From Diphasiastrum complanatum (taxonomy: Eukaryota > Streptophyta > Lycopodiopsida > Lycopodiales > Lycopodiaceae): 64,000 nt of DNA. The notes beneath the pieces were generated by a model. That model was not told where the DNA came from and did not search any database. It saw only the letters and a program-made list of their open reading frames with translations. Positions 47,356-58,380 of the stretch are shown here, piece after piece. Numbering within the stretch: position 1 is the first letter of the stretch; every line of letters starts with the position of its first letter. Location of the stretch: NCBI GenBank assembly GCA_029204225.1, contig CM055100.1:62309472-62373471 (forward strand), read 5' to 3'. Made by a program: the position numbers and the translations under genes.

Positions 47356-48640
47356 ATGGCGACTTCTTCATCAGAAGACCCTCCGCAGAGCTCTTTAGAT
47401 GATCGTTTTACACATATTGATTCCCGCATGGATCATCTTGAGAGTTGTATTGATCGTATTCTTTCTAGCCTCGAGACTATCCTACCACGAGGGGATACCA
47501 CCCCCCCAGACATTCTTCATCGTCTTGGTAAAGCACCTTTATTTCCTATTTTGAGTACACCTGCTCTTGCTCCATCTCCATCTTTAGGAGGTGCTTTTGG
47601 TAGTACGTTTGGTCTCCCTTCATATAGTGCTAGTCCTTATGGGTCTCCTTTCGGGTCTTCTCTACCACTACCTGGATTTCCCTCCGCACCACCAGGATTT
47701 CATTCTCCTACTTTTTTAGGTAATCCTAAGCCCCATTTTGCTCGTGATTTTCGTGATCGCATCCAGCTTACTACTTATTCTGGTTCGTCTGACGGGAATA
47801 TCTTGGAAAATTGGTTCTCTAAATTAGAGACCTATTATCTTATATATCCCAAGACTGAAACCTAGAAAGTGCAGTTGGCCGCATTACATTTAGATGGTAG
47901 AGCTCAGACTTGGTGGCGTGTTTATCGCTCTGAGCCTACTCATGAGGGGTTACATATATGGCAAACTTTTCGACATGATCTTCATATGGCTATGATTGAC
48001 CCACAATGGTTGGTTCGCCAACATGATCTGTTTCGTAGCCTTCGCCATATTAGTGATTTGACTGCTTATATTGATCAGTTTATTGAGCTTTCCTATCTTT
48101 TTACTGATCTTCATCCTACAGAGCTTATTTCACATTTTATTGCCGGTCTTAGAGACACCTTACGATATGATGTCTCATCTTTTCGGCCTCTTACTCTCTC
48201 AGATGCTATCTCCTTGGCTACTACCTCGCAGCATAAGTATCCTGAGTTATCCACTTCTTCTCGTTTTTCTTGCTCTCATTCCACTGCTTCTCCTACTTTG
48301 GCTTCTTCTACTACCGTTCCTCCTGGTCCTCCTACCGCTGTTTTTTACCATGAGGCTCTTACTCCTGATGATTTTGATGTTTATATCCATATTCTTGATA
48401 CTCCTGACCCACATTCTGTTGATGAGCCGGCTGACCCGCTTCCTGATGATCCTGCTTCTGCCGCTTGCCATGCACAACTTGCTTATCCTACTTGGGCTGG
48501 TGGGCGTCCTGGTCCTCGTTCTATTCGGTTACGTGTTCGCATTTTGGGGCGAGAGTATATTGCTTTGGTGGATACTGGCAGTACACATTCATTTATCAGC
48601 AGTTACATTTCCACCAGGATTCGTGCTACACCTCTCTCAG
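47356..48640 (+). pseudogene. Element C gag and protease N-terminus
   Basis: Starts at ATG 47356 (MATSSSEDPPQSSLDDRF), with a heptad-like helix, a Pro/Ser/Gly linker, and the gag core (ENWFSKLETYYLIYPKTET, then a TAG at 47863 where relatives have Gln; QTWWRVYRSEPTHEG; YLFTDLHPTELISHFIAGL). The CCHC knuckle present in A and decayed in B is deleted: sequence passes from TVPPGPP to TAVFYHEALTPDDFD. The protease active site IALVDTGSTHSFIS is at about 48561-48600. A roughly 16-bp deletion at about 48636 shifts frame. Confidence 0.88.
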
Positions 48641-49976
48641 TGTCGAGGTTGCTCGTTCCCATTCTTTTTCCAGTTCTCAGATGTTTCAGGGCTTGGACTA
48701 TAGCATTGGTGACTTCTCTGGACAAGCAGATTTCTATATTATTCATCTAGAGCGCTATGACATTATTTTTGGTGCAGATTGGTTTTCGTCACTTGGTACT
48801 GTTGCTGTGGATCTTTCTCAGCAGACACTGTCTTTTACACATGTTGGTCGGCATCATTTACATTCTGGTATTGATTCCCAGAGTGACTATCAGTTGGTTA
48901 CCGGAAAGCAGTTTATGCGTAGCCTGCCAAAGGCTCATGATGCAGCTCTTCTTTCCATTCAGAGTACATTAGTTGCTGCTTCACTTTCACCGACCGTGGG
49001 TCCTCTTACTCAGGTTGATGCTGCTCCGGATTTACAGGTTGTTGCTACGTGCCTTGCGCCTATATGCCTTGATTCACAGATATCGTATTCGGTGGTCATT
49101 CCTGGTTTCATTGATATTGAGGCCGTATACCTTGGTGGTATTTCTACTATTGCTTTTGCGCCTACCTCAGATAGCCCTCCTGGTTCGGTGGTTGGTGGAG
49201 TATCTTCTCCATTGGTTTCTATATCTCCATCTCTTGAGTCCGTTATGGCCGATGTTCCTGCCAATTTCTATGGGGTTCTTCACAGGTCCATGTTTGCTGG
49301 TTCCCTCGCTATTGGTGATCAGGTTGTATCTTCTTTCCCTTTATTCCATGGATCTCTGCTTGAGGTTTGTGATCTGCCTCATGATATTTCCACGGTTCCT
49401 ATCATGATTCATGAGCCTTTTGCCCTTACCGTTACACATTTTCCATCCGAGGATATTTGCCAGATGGTCACTATTACTTATTTTGAGTATTTATATGCTG
49501 GGATCCTTCAGTCTCCTTGTGTTTCAAAATATAGGTTTCCTGCAGTCCATGCCGATGCTATGGCTATATGGCATTCCTGGTTATTACATATAGCTTGGTT
49601 TTCATTTGGACCTGTTGATTGGTGCTGGTTTTTCCATATTACTGATCGCCTATGGTGCCGATATCTCTATGATTATGCATGTGGCTCTCTATGTGTTCCT
49701 TGGATTGTTGCTCATTGTCAAGCTTGGCATGTCCTGATGGCATGGGTTATTGCCTCCGTTCCAGCTATTGTTTGTCCGGGTGATCTTCAGGTTCCCCGTC
49801 ATTTCGGGTTGCGCCATATCGCTTGGTCTCCAATGCTGAGTTGCCACTTTGTTCTGGTGTTCCGAGACCATCAGGGTACCTTGAGAGAGTTCCTTCTCCT
49901 CTCTTGGATAGTTTTTGGGGATGTTGCTGCCATATACTTTAGTGTTTCTCATATGTGCTTTGATACTCATTCCTAG
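48640..49976 (+). CDS. Protease end fused to unknown ORF
   Basis: From about 48640 the frame runs open to TAG at 49974. Its first 120 codons are protease C-terminus (MFQGLDYSIGDFSGQADFY, DIIFGADWFSSLGTVAVDLS, GKQFMRSLPKAHDAALLSIQ). From about 49015, where A and B go on to RT, it enters roughly 320 codons with no motif I know: first Ser/Pro/Val-rich (PTSDSPPGSVVGGVSS), then rich in Trp, His, Cys and Phe (AIWHSWLLHIAWFSFGPVDW, HITDRLWCRYLYDYACGSLC). The base composition is T-rich like its surroundings. It could be captured host DNA, a lost gene of this family, or rearranged noncoding sequence that happens to be open. Confidence 0.5.
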
Positions 49977-51015
49977 ATACACGTGGATATTGCTCCGATG
50001 CTTGCTACTGATGTTGCAGATCCTGTTCCTCATTCCAGTGCATTTCTTCTATTCCTCACTTGTGCGCCTGGTGTGTACTTTGGGATTACACTTGCAGCTA
50101 GTTCCGATGGGTCATCCGATTCCTGCTGATTTCTATGGGGTTCTTCACAGGTCCACGTTTGCTGGTTCCTCGCTATTGGTGATTAGGTTGTATCTTCTTT
50201 CGCTTTATTCCATGGATCTCTGCTTGAGGTTTGTGATCTGCCTCATGATATTTCCACGGTTCCTGTCATGAGTCATGAGCCTTTCGCCCTTACCGTTACA
50301 CATTTTCCATCCAAGGATATTTGCCAGATGGTCACTATTACTTATCTAGAGTATTTATATGTTGGGATCTTTCTAGATGAGTATACGGGGATCCCTCAGT
50401 CTCCTTGTGTTTCAAAATATAGGTTTCCTGCAGTCCATGCCGATGCTATGGCTATATGGCATTCCTGGTTATTACATATAGCTTGGTTTTCATTTGGACC
50501 TGTTGATTGGTGCTGGTTTTTCCATATTACTGATCGCCTATGGTGTCGATATCTCTATGATTATGCATGTGGCTCTCTATGTGTTCCTTGGATTGTTGCT
50601 CATTGTCAGGCTTGGCATATCCTGATGGCATGGGTTATTGCCTCCGTTCCAGCTATTGTTTGTCCGGGTGATCTTCAGGTTCCCCGTCATTTCGGGTTGC
50701 GCCATATCGCTTGGTCTCCGATGCTGAGTTGCCACTTTGTTCTGGTGTTCCGAGACCATCAGGGTACCTTGAGAGAGTTCCTTCTCCTCTCTTGGATAGT
50801 TTTTGGGGATGTTGCTGCCATATACTTTAGTGTTTCTCATATGTGCTTTGATACTCATTCCTAGATACACGTGGATATTGCTCCGATGCTTGCTACTGTT
50901 GTTGCAGATCCTGTTCCTCATTCCAGTGCATTTCTTCTATTCCTCACTTGTGCGCCTGGTGTGTACTTTGGGTTACACTTGCAGCCAGTTCCGATGGGTC
51001 ATCCGATTCTCCATC
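49255..51015 (+). repeat. Large tandem duplication in element C
   Basis: Unit 1 (about 49255-50119) and unit 2 (about 50120-51015) share nearly all sequence; TTTCTATGGGG starts at 49265 and at 50130, a period of 865 bp. Unit 2 has about 28 extra bases near 50370 (TTTCTAGATGAGTATACGGG). Both encode the same C-terminal run ending SVSHMCFDTHS. In unit 2 only 198 codons remain open (50268-50864). Confidence 0.88.
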
Positions 51016-51755
51016 CGTTTTTGGTGTATCCTATGATGGATTGGTATGTCCATATGAGGTCTTTCTGGATGAGTTTTTCGGCTACAGTTTTTCAGTTGGG
51101 GCCTCTACTATTTCTAGATTTGTTGCTACTGTTTTCATGCATCATGTCTTTTTAGATGATGCATTGATTTCTTGGACCTTCTGGAGCTTTTGGCATGCTG
51201 CTTTTCTCGTGATATGGGCCTTGAGGGTACCGCATGCCATTGCTACTTCTCATTCATGGGCCTTATGGATACCTTGGGCTTTTGACCATGCTGGTGCATA
51301 TTTCTCCATTTTAGCTATCCTTTGTCAGGATGATCTCTTTATGGTCCATGTTTCTTGGCATATCGTTTGCTTTTCCATGCTGTTACAGCGTGCCTGTTAT
51401 CCTGCTTATGTTTCTATTCTTTGGTGCTGGTCTTCCGATGCTGCTATCTTTTCTTGGGGCACCTTGCACAGATGGTTGATGGTTACGTGTATGATGCGGC
51501 TATTCGCGATGAGTGTCCATCTCTTTTTCAGTTTCCTTATTGGCTTCCTGTTGCTGATGCAGTTCTACCTTCTCGGGCTTCTTGGATACCTTGGTATGAT
51601 GTCCCTATCTTTTGGGCTGATCCTCTACTAGCTTGGGCATTACGGATACCTTGGCATTCCTAGTTGCTGCTTGATCTTCTTCTGGTTCCTTGGCATTCCT
51701 GGCTGCTCCATGTTGCTTGGTTTCTGATGACGCGGCCGAGATGTTCCCTTCGTCG
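50948..51755 (+). other. Unknown open sequence, element C 3' half
   Basis: A 227-codon frame (50948-51631) starts in the second duplicate and continues as new Trp/Phe/Leu-rich sequence (WTFWSFWHAAFLVIWALRVP, WALWIPWAFDHAG). Short motifs such as CCTTGGCATTCC and GGATACCTTGG recur at 51580-51710. No known domain. It joins the chromodomain remnant at about 51755. Confidence 0.4.
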
Positions 51756-52006
51756 CCATGATGTTGATCCTGAGTTGTTCCCTTTCTTACCAGCTGCCAT
51801 CACCAGGTTCGCCTTCACCATAGTTGACGCTGTCGGTAGATTCAGTTTTTGATCCAGTGGGATGGTCGTCCTGTTGAGGAGGCCACATGGGAGCCTATTG
51901 ATGTGTTTTATCATACACCATTATTGGTAGATCGGGCTCGAGCCCTCATGGCTTTAGTTCTTTTCTCTATTACAGATATCATTGTAGATGTTCCTTCTAC
52001 TTCATG
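51756..52006 (+). pseudogene. Element C chromodomain remnant
   Basis: DPELFPFLPAAI and the VQWDGRPVEEATWEPIDVFY-type chromodomain, split by a frameshift at about 51848, followed by the same tail as B (TDIIVDVPSTS). It confirms that C derives from a chromovirus. Confidence 0.82.
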
Positions 52007-52215
52007 ATTCGGCTAGCTATGACTATTCTTTATTGTAGTATTTGCTTAGTACTTGCTTTACACAGTTTTGATACTTTTGGGGTATCTGTTGTGACGACTT
52101 ATGTCCTCTCCATCAGTACTTCCATTAGTTCGTGATTTTTTAGTATTTAGCATGCTTACATTATTATTTTAGATAGTCATTATGCTTGCTAGCCGGTGGA
52201 GGGCTTTGTTTTTTT

Positions 52216-52224
52216 GCAGGGGAG
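52216..52224 (+). promoter_or_regulatory. Polypurine tract of element C
   Basis: GCAGGGGAG immediately before the 3' LTR; element A has GTCGGGGAG in the same place. Confidence 0.85.
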
Positions 52225-52598
52225 AGTTATGGACTTGGCTCGTTACATTTGCCGCGTCCATTCTTTTAATGTTATTATGCATAAGCAGGCCTAAGGGCCC
52301 TTTTTATTCATATACTGGCCTTGGGCCCTATTTGGTTATATTTTTAGGACTTGGTCACATTGATTTGGAGTGGGGGTCCTCCTATTGGGAGGGCGCACGA
52401 TTTTCCCTCCAAATCCTTTTCCCTCCCTTTTTTGAATCCTCCATTTGATTCAGGGAGAGGGTATAAGTAGGGCATCATTGTATTCCTTTATTCAGTTTAT
52501 GATGATTGCTCCTCTTTTAGCCTCCTTAAGCATTCTCTTCCTGCTTTCTAGCTTAAGTCCTACTTTCTAGCATAGCTAGTGAATCTTAGCTTTTAACT
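52225..52598 (+). repeat. 3' LTR of element C
   Basis: 374 bp, AGTTATGGACTTGG...CTTTTAACT, followed by TATTT (52599-52603). Confidence 0.93.
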
Positions 52599-52603
52599 TA
52601 TTT

Positions 52604-53337
52604 AGTCATGATCGTACTTGTATTCGATCTTGAGGGATGTCATTGTCGATAAGTCAAAAAAATATATGGTAGAGATAAAAGGGAAGTGGGTGGAGTTACT
52701 GGAAGTCAAAACTTCTAAGATATCCAAAGGCATGGTCTGCAAGAGATTTAGGTATTATTGTTTTTGGTGATGAGTCTTGCAAGCCAACAAACAATTTTCA
52801 CAATATAATTATTAGTTGGTCCAAAATGAAAAAGGAGATAGAAACTTGCTTATGTTGGAGTGGCCTGCTGTGTTGCTATTTCCTTCGATGTAGCTTGGTT
52901 GGTGAAGAAGATGTAGCTTGATTGGTGAAGAAGAGCTCAATAGATGTGACTGATGAATACTGTTAAAGAAATATATTTTTATTTGGAGCTTCTGTAGTGT
53001 CCCTCAAAGCTATTGTTTGCAAAAGGTGCATTATGATTGTTTGATGCTTTTGCTTGTAGAACTATAATAGTAAATTGTGTTGAACAAAGTGCTGGTATTT
53101 TGTTGAAGAAGGATCTAATAAAAAACTAAGTGCTTTGGATCTTGAAGATTGTGAGTTTTTTTCGGAATCAGTATCTTCTGGTGACTTCTCAAAGGAAGAG
53201 GAGTCAGCATCGAAGGAAGAGGAGTCAACATCAGTATCTTCTGTTGGTTTATTGATTCAGCTACAACGAAGCATATGAATCCTAGGCGAGATTGGTTATC
53301 TAGTTTCCAAAAATGGATGATGGATCAAATGTAAAGT
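52604..53337 (+). pseudogene. Copia protease scrap in unassigned sequence
   Basis: WFIDSATTKHMNPRRDWLSS at about 53250-53312 matches the copia protease site (W.IDSGA.KHM), with Gly-Ala changed to Ala-Thr. Just upstream an acidic Ser-rich frame (ESVSSGDFSKEEESASKEEE) may be the end of gag. The rest, back to element C, has no motif; a 27-bp tandem repeat (GTAGCTTG.TTGGTGAAGAA) lies at about 52890-52940. Confidence 0.5.
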
Positions 53338-54024
53338 TGTTACAACTTTTACTCCCTATCCCAGTTGTTTATTGTTTTTACTTACAGATGTACTTTTGTA
53401 AGAAAGTAAATGGCTAAGTCACCGGCCTGTAGTGACATTTGTAAAAGAAATGGAAATAAAATGGATATTTGTGTTACTGTGCCTCTGAGTCGCATGCTGA
53501 GCTTTGGTATAGGGTACTCGGTCATTAATTAGGAGTGGGTGGACTGACGACTTATTTTGTAGGAGAGGGTTGACTGGTCAAGAAGGACACGTGTCATATG
53601 CTCACTGGGACATTTGGTCCAGTGAATGACACACATGTCAGGGTTGACCGGTCAAGCAGGACACATGTCATATGCTCACTAGGACATTTGGTCCAGTGAA
53701 TGAGTGACACAGGTCAACCTATGCTTGCCTCTGTGTCAGAATACTGTCGAGTGGCAAGCGTCGACTGTGCATGGAATTGCCCATGCGTCGACGATAGGAA
53801 GGGCCAGGGTTAAGGGGTGCTTGAGGATCATGGATAAGAGAGCCTAGAGAGGCATTCATCATCGTTATCTATTCAGCAAAGGCTGGGAGGAGACAACGCA
53901 ACCAGCTCCACTATGCTTGTGTTTAATGCTATGGGCTTACAGGGAATCAAAAAGGTTTGAAATTGTTTGGCGATCAGTGCATGTTTGGACAAGTGTCGGT
54001 TAGAAGTTCAGGGAGAGCCTGACA
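53338..54024 (+). repeat. 5' LTR of gypsy G
   Basis: Starts TGTTACAACTTTTAC and ends GAGCCTGACA, 687 bp, followed by TTTGGTATCAGAGTG (primer site at 54027). It contains a tandem pair of about 74 bp (53569-53642, 53643-53717) in which TTGACTGGTCAA and TTGACCGGTCAA palindromes recur. The left end is less certain than the right. Confidence 0.65.
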
Positions 54025-54215
54025 TTTGGTATCAGAGTGAAGGTTTACTGGGAAGAAGGTTGCAAAAATCAGAATCAGATTTCAGCGACGTGGATCAGAA
54101 TCAGGTTGTTGCTGCGGATTGAAATCAGATTACAGTTGCACATCCGAATTGGAAACCCTTTTTTGCTAAAAATTTTGAACTCTAGGCAAGTGGACAAGTT
54201 TTTAGCAGTGTATAT

Positions 54216-55210
54216 ATGGATCCGTTGGAGGGTTCTAGCACCGAGATACTGAGAATTGAGGAGGTGGCAGCCAAGGTTGACGCCATGGAGATAGTGCTAC
54301 AGCAAATTCTTGAACAAATAAAGTCGACCAAATCCCCACAGGAATTGGAGAGAATCAGTGGAACGGCTATAGTAGCTGCTTAACCTGTAACAGTTGAAAA
54401 AGAAGTCAAACTTCCATCGAAGACGCAATTACCCTCAATTAAGGATCTTAAGCTGCTTAAATACATTGGAGCAGTTGCTATGTGGAACACTGATGCGGTG
54501 GAAAACTGGATACAAAAGTGGGAAAAGGCTTTTCAGATGTGTGGCATTGAGGATGATGATCAAAAGATTGTGGAGGCCACATATTGACTACAAGAGACTG
54601 TACAACGTTGGTGGCGCAAAATTGAGGATGTTCGCAGAGAACTGGGTGCCATTGGATGAGAAAAACCAAGCGATGCAAGCATGGACAAGTCTCAAACAAG
54701 GCAATGCATCCGTACAAGAATATGTGGACAAATATAGGGAGGCACTAATGCGGATACCTGAGGAGGTGCCGATATTTTTACAGGTGTTTCACTTTGTGGA
54801 GGGCTTGCGTGAAAGCCTTCAGCCTTTCGTAAGAAAGGAGCAGGCTCCAAGCCTCCACAGGGCTTTGTAGATGGCCCTATATTACGAAGATGGAAAAAAG
54901 CCAAGGAGTCTGAGACACCTACTGTAGGAGGGTTTCAGCCTTGGGGGAAAAGAAAATTTTAAAAAATGGAAGGGTCAATCCTCACAAGAGCAGATTCAGA
55001 GTGCTAAATAGAGTAAAGGTGCGGGCGCCTCAAAAGGCAAAGGGTGGTATGGGGCGTGCAATGCCCAAGGGGGCCAGCGCTTTTCTACACTATCACCGCA
55101 AGACTTGGAGCGGGCAAAGAAAGAGAACCTTTGCTTTGGATGTCTAAGACAGCGTAGGTGGAAGGAGTGTCCTCCTCATGGACCACCTACAGTTTGCAAG
55201 TTGAGGAGGC
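54216..55210 (+). pseudogene. Gypsy G gag
   Basis: ATG 54216 starts MDPLEGSSTEILRIEEVAAK, a coiled-coil-like helix, ending in TAA at 54380. Further frames give NWIQKWEKAFQMCGIEDDDQ and, after a shift, ASVQEYVDKYREALMRIPEEVPIFLQ and FVEGLRESLQPFVRKEQAP, the gag core. A damaged Cys motif (CFGCLRQRRWKECPPHGP) at about 55135-55180 replaces a clean zinc knuckle. Similar to element E gag. Confidence 0.78.
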
Positions 55211-55273
55211 AGATCCTATGAAGATCGAGGAGTTGGAGCAGGAAGAACCTCAAAGTGCTCCACGGTTGATGAC

Positions 55274-55790
55274 ATGTCGATGATTCGAAAGGTGGACTCG
55301 GTTCCTTTTGCCACAATTATGGAGAGTGGCGGGTATCAATTTTCTTGCACTTCTTTGATTGTTATGCCTGGACAACTGTGTAGTAGTCATGTTTTGATTC
55401 TATTTGACATTAGGTCCTCACATAACGTCATTAACTTCGCTTTGATTAAACGGTTAAGAGTGAGCACACAACCATCCTTGTACCAGTACACAGTTGAAAT
55501 GGCTGATGAAAAGAGTGCGGAAGTGTGGGATGCCAAAGTTGTGGGTATGCCTCTAACCATTCAGAGCTATACTGAGGAGTTAGATTTTGAGATTACTCGT
55601 TTGGCTCGCTTTGATGTGGTGCTTGGAATCTGTTGGCATGTGGCTAAGAAACCTTACGTCGCCTGGGATACTCATGTGTATGAGTTCTAGCACGATGGTA
55701 AGATTCATTCCCTGCGTGAAGAGCCTGATATGCCTCCAGGACCTTTGATCACGGTGACGCAGCTGTGTAAGGTTCACTATAAGTGCATGT
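55274..55790 (+). pseudogene. Gypsy G protease
   Basis: Frame 55274-55690 holds LILFDIRSSHNVINFALIKR, YTVEMADEKSAEVWDAKVVG, ELDFEITRLARFDVVLGICW. The active-site Gly is Arg (AGG), as in element E (CGT). A TAG after YEF precedes HDGKIHSLREEP. Sequence similarity to gypsy stops before RT, and copia sequence begins by 55889. Confidence 0.8.
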
Positions 55791-55888
55791 ATGTTTGCTT
55801 CTTGTATGATATGTCTATTTTTGCTAGCGAGTCTGATGTATGTCAAGAACAAACTAACCTTACTAAGAACCTAGATCACCAAATCAGG

Positions 55889-58380
55889 GAGGTCATGTAC
55901 CAAGAATCAAGAAAAACTTACTCTCAGTTTCGGTTATTGTGAAGCAACATATGGTTGTATAGTTTGATGAAGAACGGTGTCTCATCAAAAGGAAGGACAA
56001 TGAAGTAGTAGTTGAGGGCATTGTTGCAGGAAGGTTGTACAAAGTTCAGGCTCAAGTGGTGGGTCATCATGCAAGTATTGCGGATATTGGTTTTAGTGAG
56101 TAAGTTATGGCATGGAAGGTTTGGACATTTGAATTACCAAATTCTACAAGCCTTGGGGAAATACAATATGGTTACTAGTTTACCTCAAGTTGTTTTTTAT
56201 CACAAGTTTTGTGAGGGTTATGTCTTAGAGAAACATGATATAGAGAAATTTTTGTCTAGTACTGTGAAAACTTGGAGGAGTGTGCTTAAAATTAAGAAAC
56301 TTCCAAATATGTTTTGGCGTGAAGCAGTTTAGACAACGGTTTATCTTTTGAATTGAAGTCCTAAAAAGGTTGCAAAGAATCGAACTCTAGAGGAAACTTA
56401 CACGGGTCGGAAACCCGATGTAAGTCATTTGAGGGTTTTTGGAAGTATTGCATATGCTCACATACCTAAGGATTCAAAGGCGACCAAGTGTTTATTTCTT
56501 GGATATGATAGTCAAGAGAAAACATATAGGTTGTATGACTTGGAGGGTAAGAAGGTTATCATAAGCAGGGATGTAATCTTTGATGAGTAAGAAATATCTT
56601 ATGATAGGAGGCAAGATGGAGGAATTCCTATCTTGTGTGACGAGTCATTATACGAGCCTAAACCGACACATGTATCGCCTACACCGATTCAAGTACCTGG
56701 AGTGACCATGGTTGAGAAAGGAGAAAGGAAGGAGAGATCAAGTGCATGGGATACCTATTCATCTCCTATTTCACCAAGCAGGAAACATCCTACATCAGAT
56801 ACTAGAAGATTGCCTAGATGGTACTATGAAACTATCAAGGATAGTGTCATTTTGGAACAGGGATAGTCTACTACAAAGGGGACTAGCAATGATGGAAACC
56901 AAGGATCCGTCTACTTTCAGGGAAGCTGAAAAGGAGGATAATAGATATTTGGAGGAATGCTATGGATGAGGGGTATAACTCAATCATAAAGAACAAGACT
57001 TGGGAGGCTTGTTCAGTTACCTACATGTAAAAAGGCTATTGGCAAGTGGATCTATAGAACTAAGTATAATCAAATGGTTCTATAGATAAACATAAGGCAA
57101 GGTTGGTTGTAAAAGTTATGAAGAAACTTTTGCACCAGTTGCTAAGTTAACTACTATGAGGACAATTTTGTCATTGGCAGCTCAGTTTGGATGGGTTGTT
57201 CAACAAATGGATGTTAAGAATGCATTCCTAAATGGATTCAGTCTACATGGAGCAGCCAGAGGGATACATAGTAGCAAGACAAGAAGGCAAGGTTACAAGT
57301 TGGACAAGGCATATAGACTTAAGCCTAATCATCCTCAACTTTAGTAAGCTTACATCCACTATCATATGGTGTAGAAATAGGCTTGCACCTTGACATATTG
57401 AACTTTTCAAGAAGTTCATGAGCATATCGAGAAATAAGTGGCCCATGTGCTTCTCTCCATACCTGTCGTGAGCCAAGATCTTTCATATCAAACTCTGATG
57501 AGAGATCTTTCTTAATATTCTAAATCACATCACGATCCAAACTTGTGATAACCAGATCATCCGCATACATTACTACAAAAACAATATGACCATCCCTGAT
57601 CAAAACATAAACTGTAGCTCCGAACTACTCCTCTGAAAACCAAGCTCCTCAAAGTATGTGTCGATCCTCATGTATCATGCCATGGGTGCTTGTAGTTGAG
57701 AAGTTATATAGAAAGCTTGTTGGAAGTTAATCTAACTACTACAAGACCATATATTGCTTATGTTGTTAGTATGGTTCATCAGTTTATGGCTAAGCCTAAG
57801 CAAAGATTCACTGGAGAGCTGCTAAGGGAGTACTCAGATATATCAAGGGTACTTTGAGGTTTGGAATTTTCTATGGGAGACATGATGTTTTGCAATTACA
57901 GGGATATGTTAATGCTAATTGAGCTGGAGATGCAGAAGATCGAAGATCTACTACAGGGTATGTTTTTAGTCTTGGTTTTGGTTCTATATCTTGAAGTTCA
58001 AAGAAACAACATACTATTGCATTGTCATCTATAGAGGCAAGTACCGAGCTACTATGAGTGCAACAAATGAAGCAATATGGTTATGAAGGATTCTACAGGA
58101 TCTTCATATGGTACAGGAGGGTACACCTACAAACTTCAGTGTGATAATCAAAGCTGTATCAAATTGGCAAAGAATCCAGTTTTCCATAGTAGGACAAAGT
58201 ACATCGAAGTACAACAACACTTCATCAGAGAGAATATTCAAAGTGGTGAAGTGGAGCTTATCTATTGCTCTACAAAAGAGCAAGTTGTAGATAACTTCAC
58301 CAAAGGACTTGGGAAAGAAAAGTTTCAAAAGTTTAGAGAACTTCCAGGAGTAATTATGTTTATTTGCACCCCTAATGTTT
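55889..58380 (+). pseudogene. Copia L pol with an inverted RT palm
   Basis: Starts at VPRIKKNLLSVS, then FDEERCLIKRKDNEVVVEGI, the GAG-pre-integrase (KLWHGRFGHLNYQILQALGK), integrase C-terminal part (YTGRKPDVSHLRVFGSIAYA, ATKCLFLGYDSQEKTYRLYD), RT start (AQFGWVVQQMDVKNAFLNG), then an inverted block, then EKLYRKLVGSL, IAYVVSMVHQFMAKPKQ and RNase H (DNQSCIKLAKNPVFHSRTKY, HFIRENIQSGEVELIYCSTK). Many stops and frameshifts; most of the integrase core is missing. Confidence 0.82.
57330..57680 (-). pseudogene. Inverted copia RT palm segment
   Basis: On the minus strand this reads RIDTYFEELGFQRS, the region around YVLIRDGHIVFVVMYADDLV, LSSEFDMKDLGS, HELLEKFNMSRCKPIST and GCKLTKVEDD. This is exactly the part missing between the plus-strand RT pieces ending at about 57325 and starting at about 57690, so it is a local inversion, not a separate insertion. 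It contains the catalytic YADD. Confidence 0.8.

Larger units (their letters stand above)
45958..52598 (+). mobile_element. Gypsy element C, pol replaced by novel sequence
   Basis: 6641 bp between perfect TATTT duplications (45953-45957, 52599-52603). The LTRs (373 and 374 bp) differ at about 9 positions. Order: LTR, primer site, repeat leader, gag without zinc knuckle, protease, about 2.7 kb of unrecognised open sequence with a large tandem duplication, a chromodomain remnant, PPT, LTR. RT, RNase H and integrase core are absent, so it depends on another element for movement. It lies in an intron of the four-exon gene, same strand. Confidence 0.92.

Noticed and set aside
49689-50033. Antisense 114-codon frames, repeated at 50577-50921
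   Set aside because: Short, duplicated with the repeat, no motif; most likely shadows of the plus-strand sequence.
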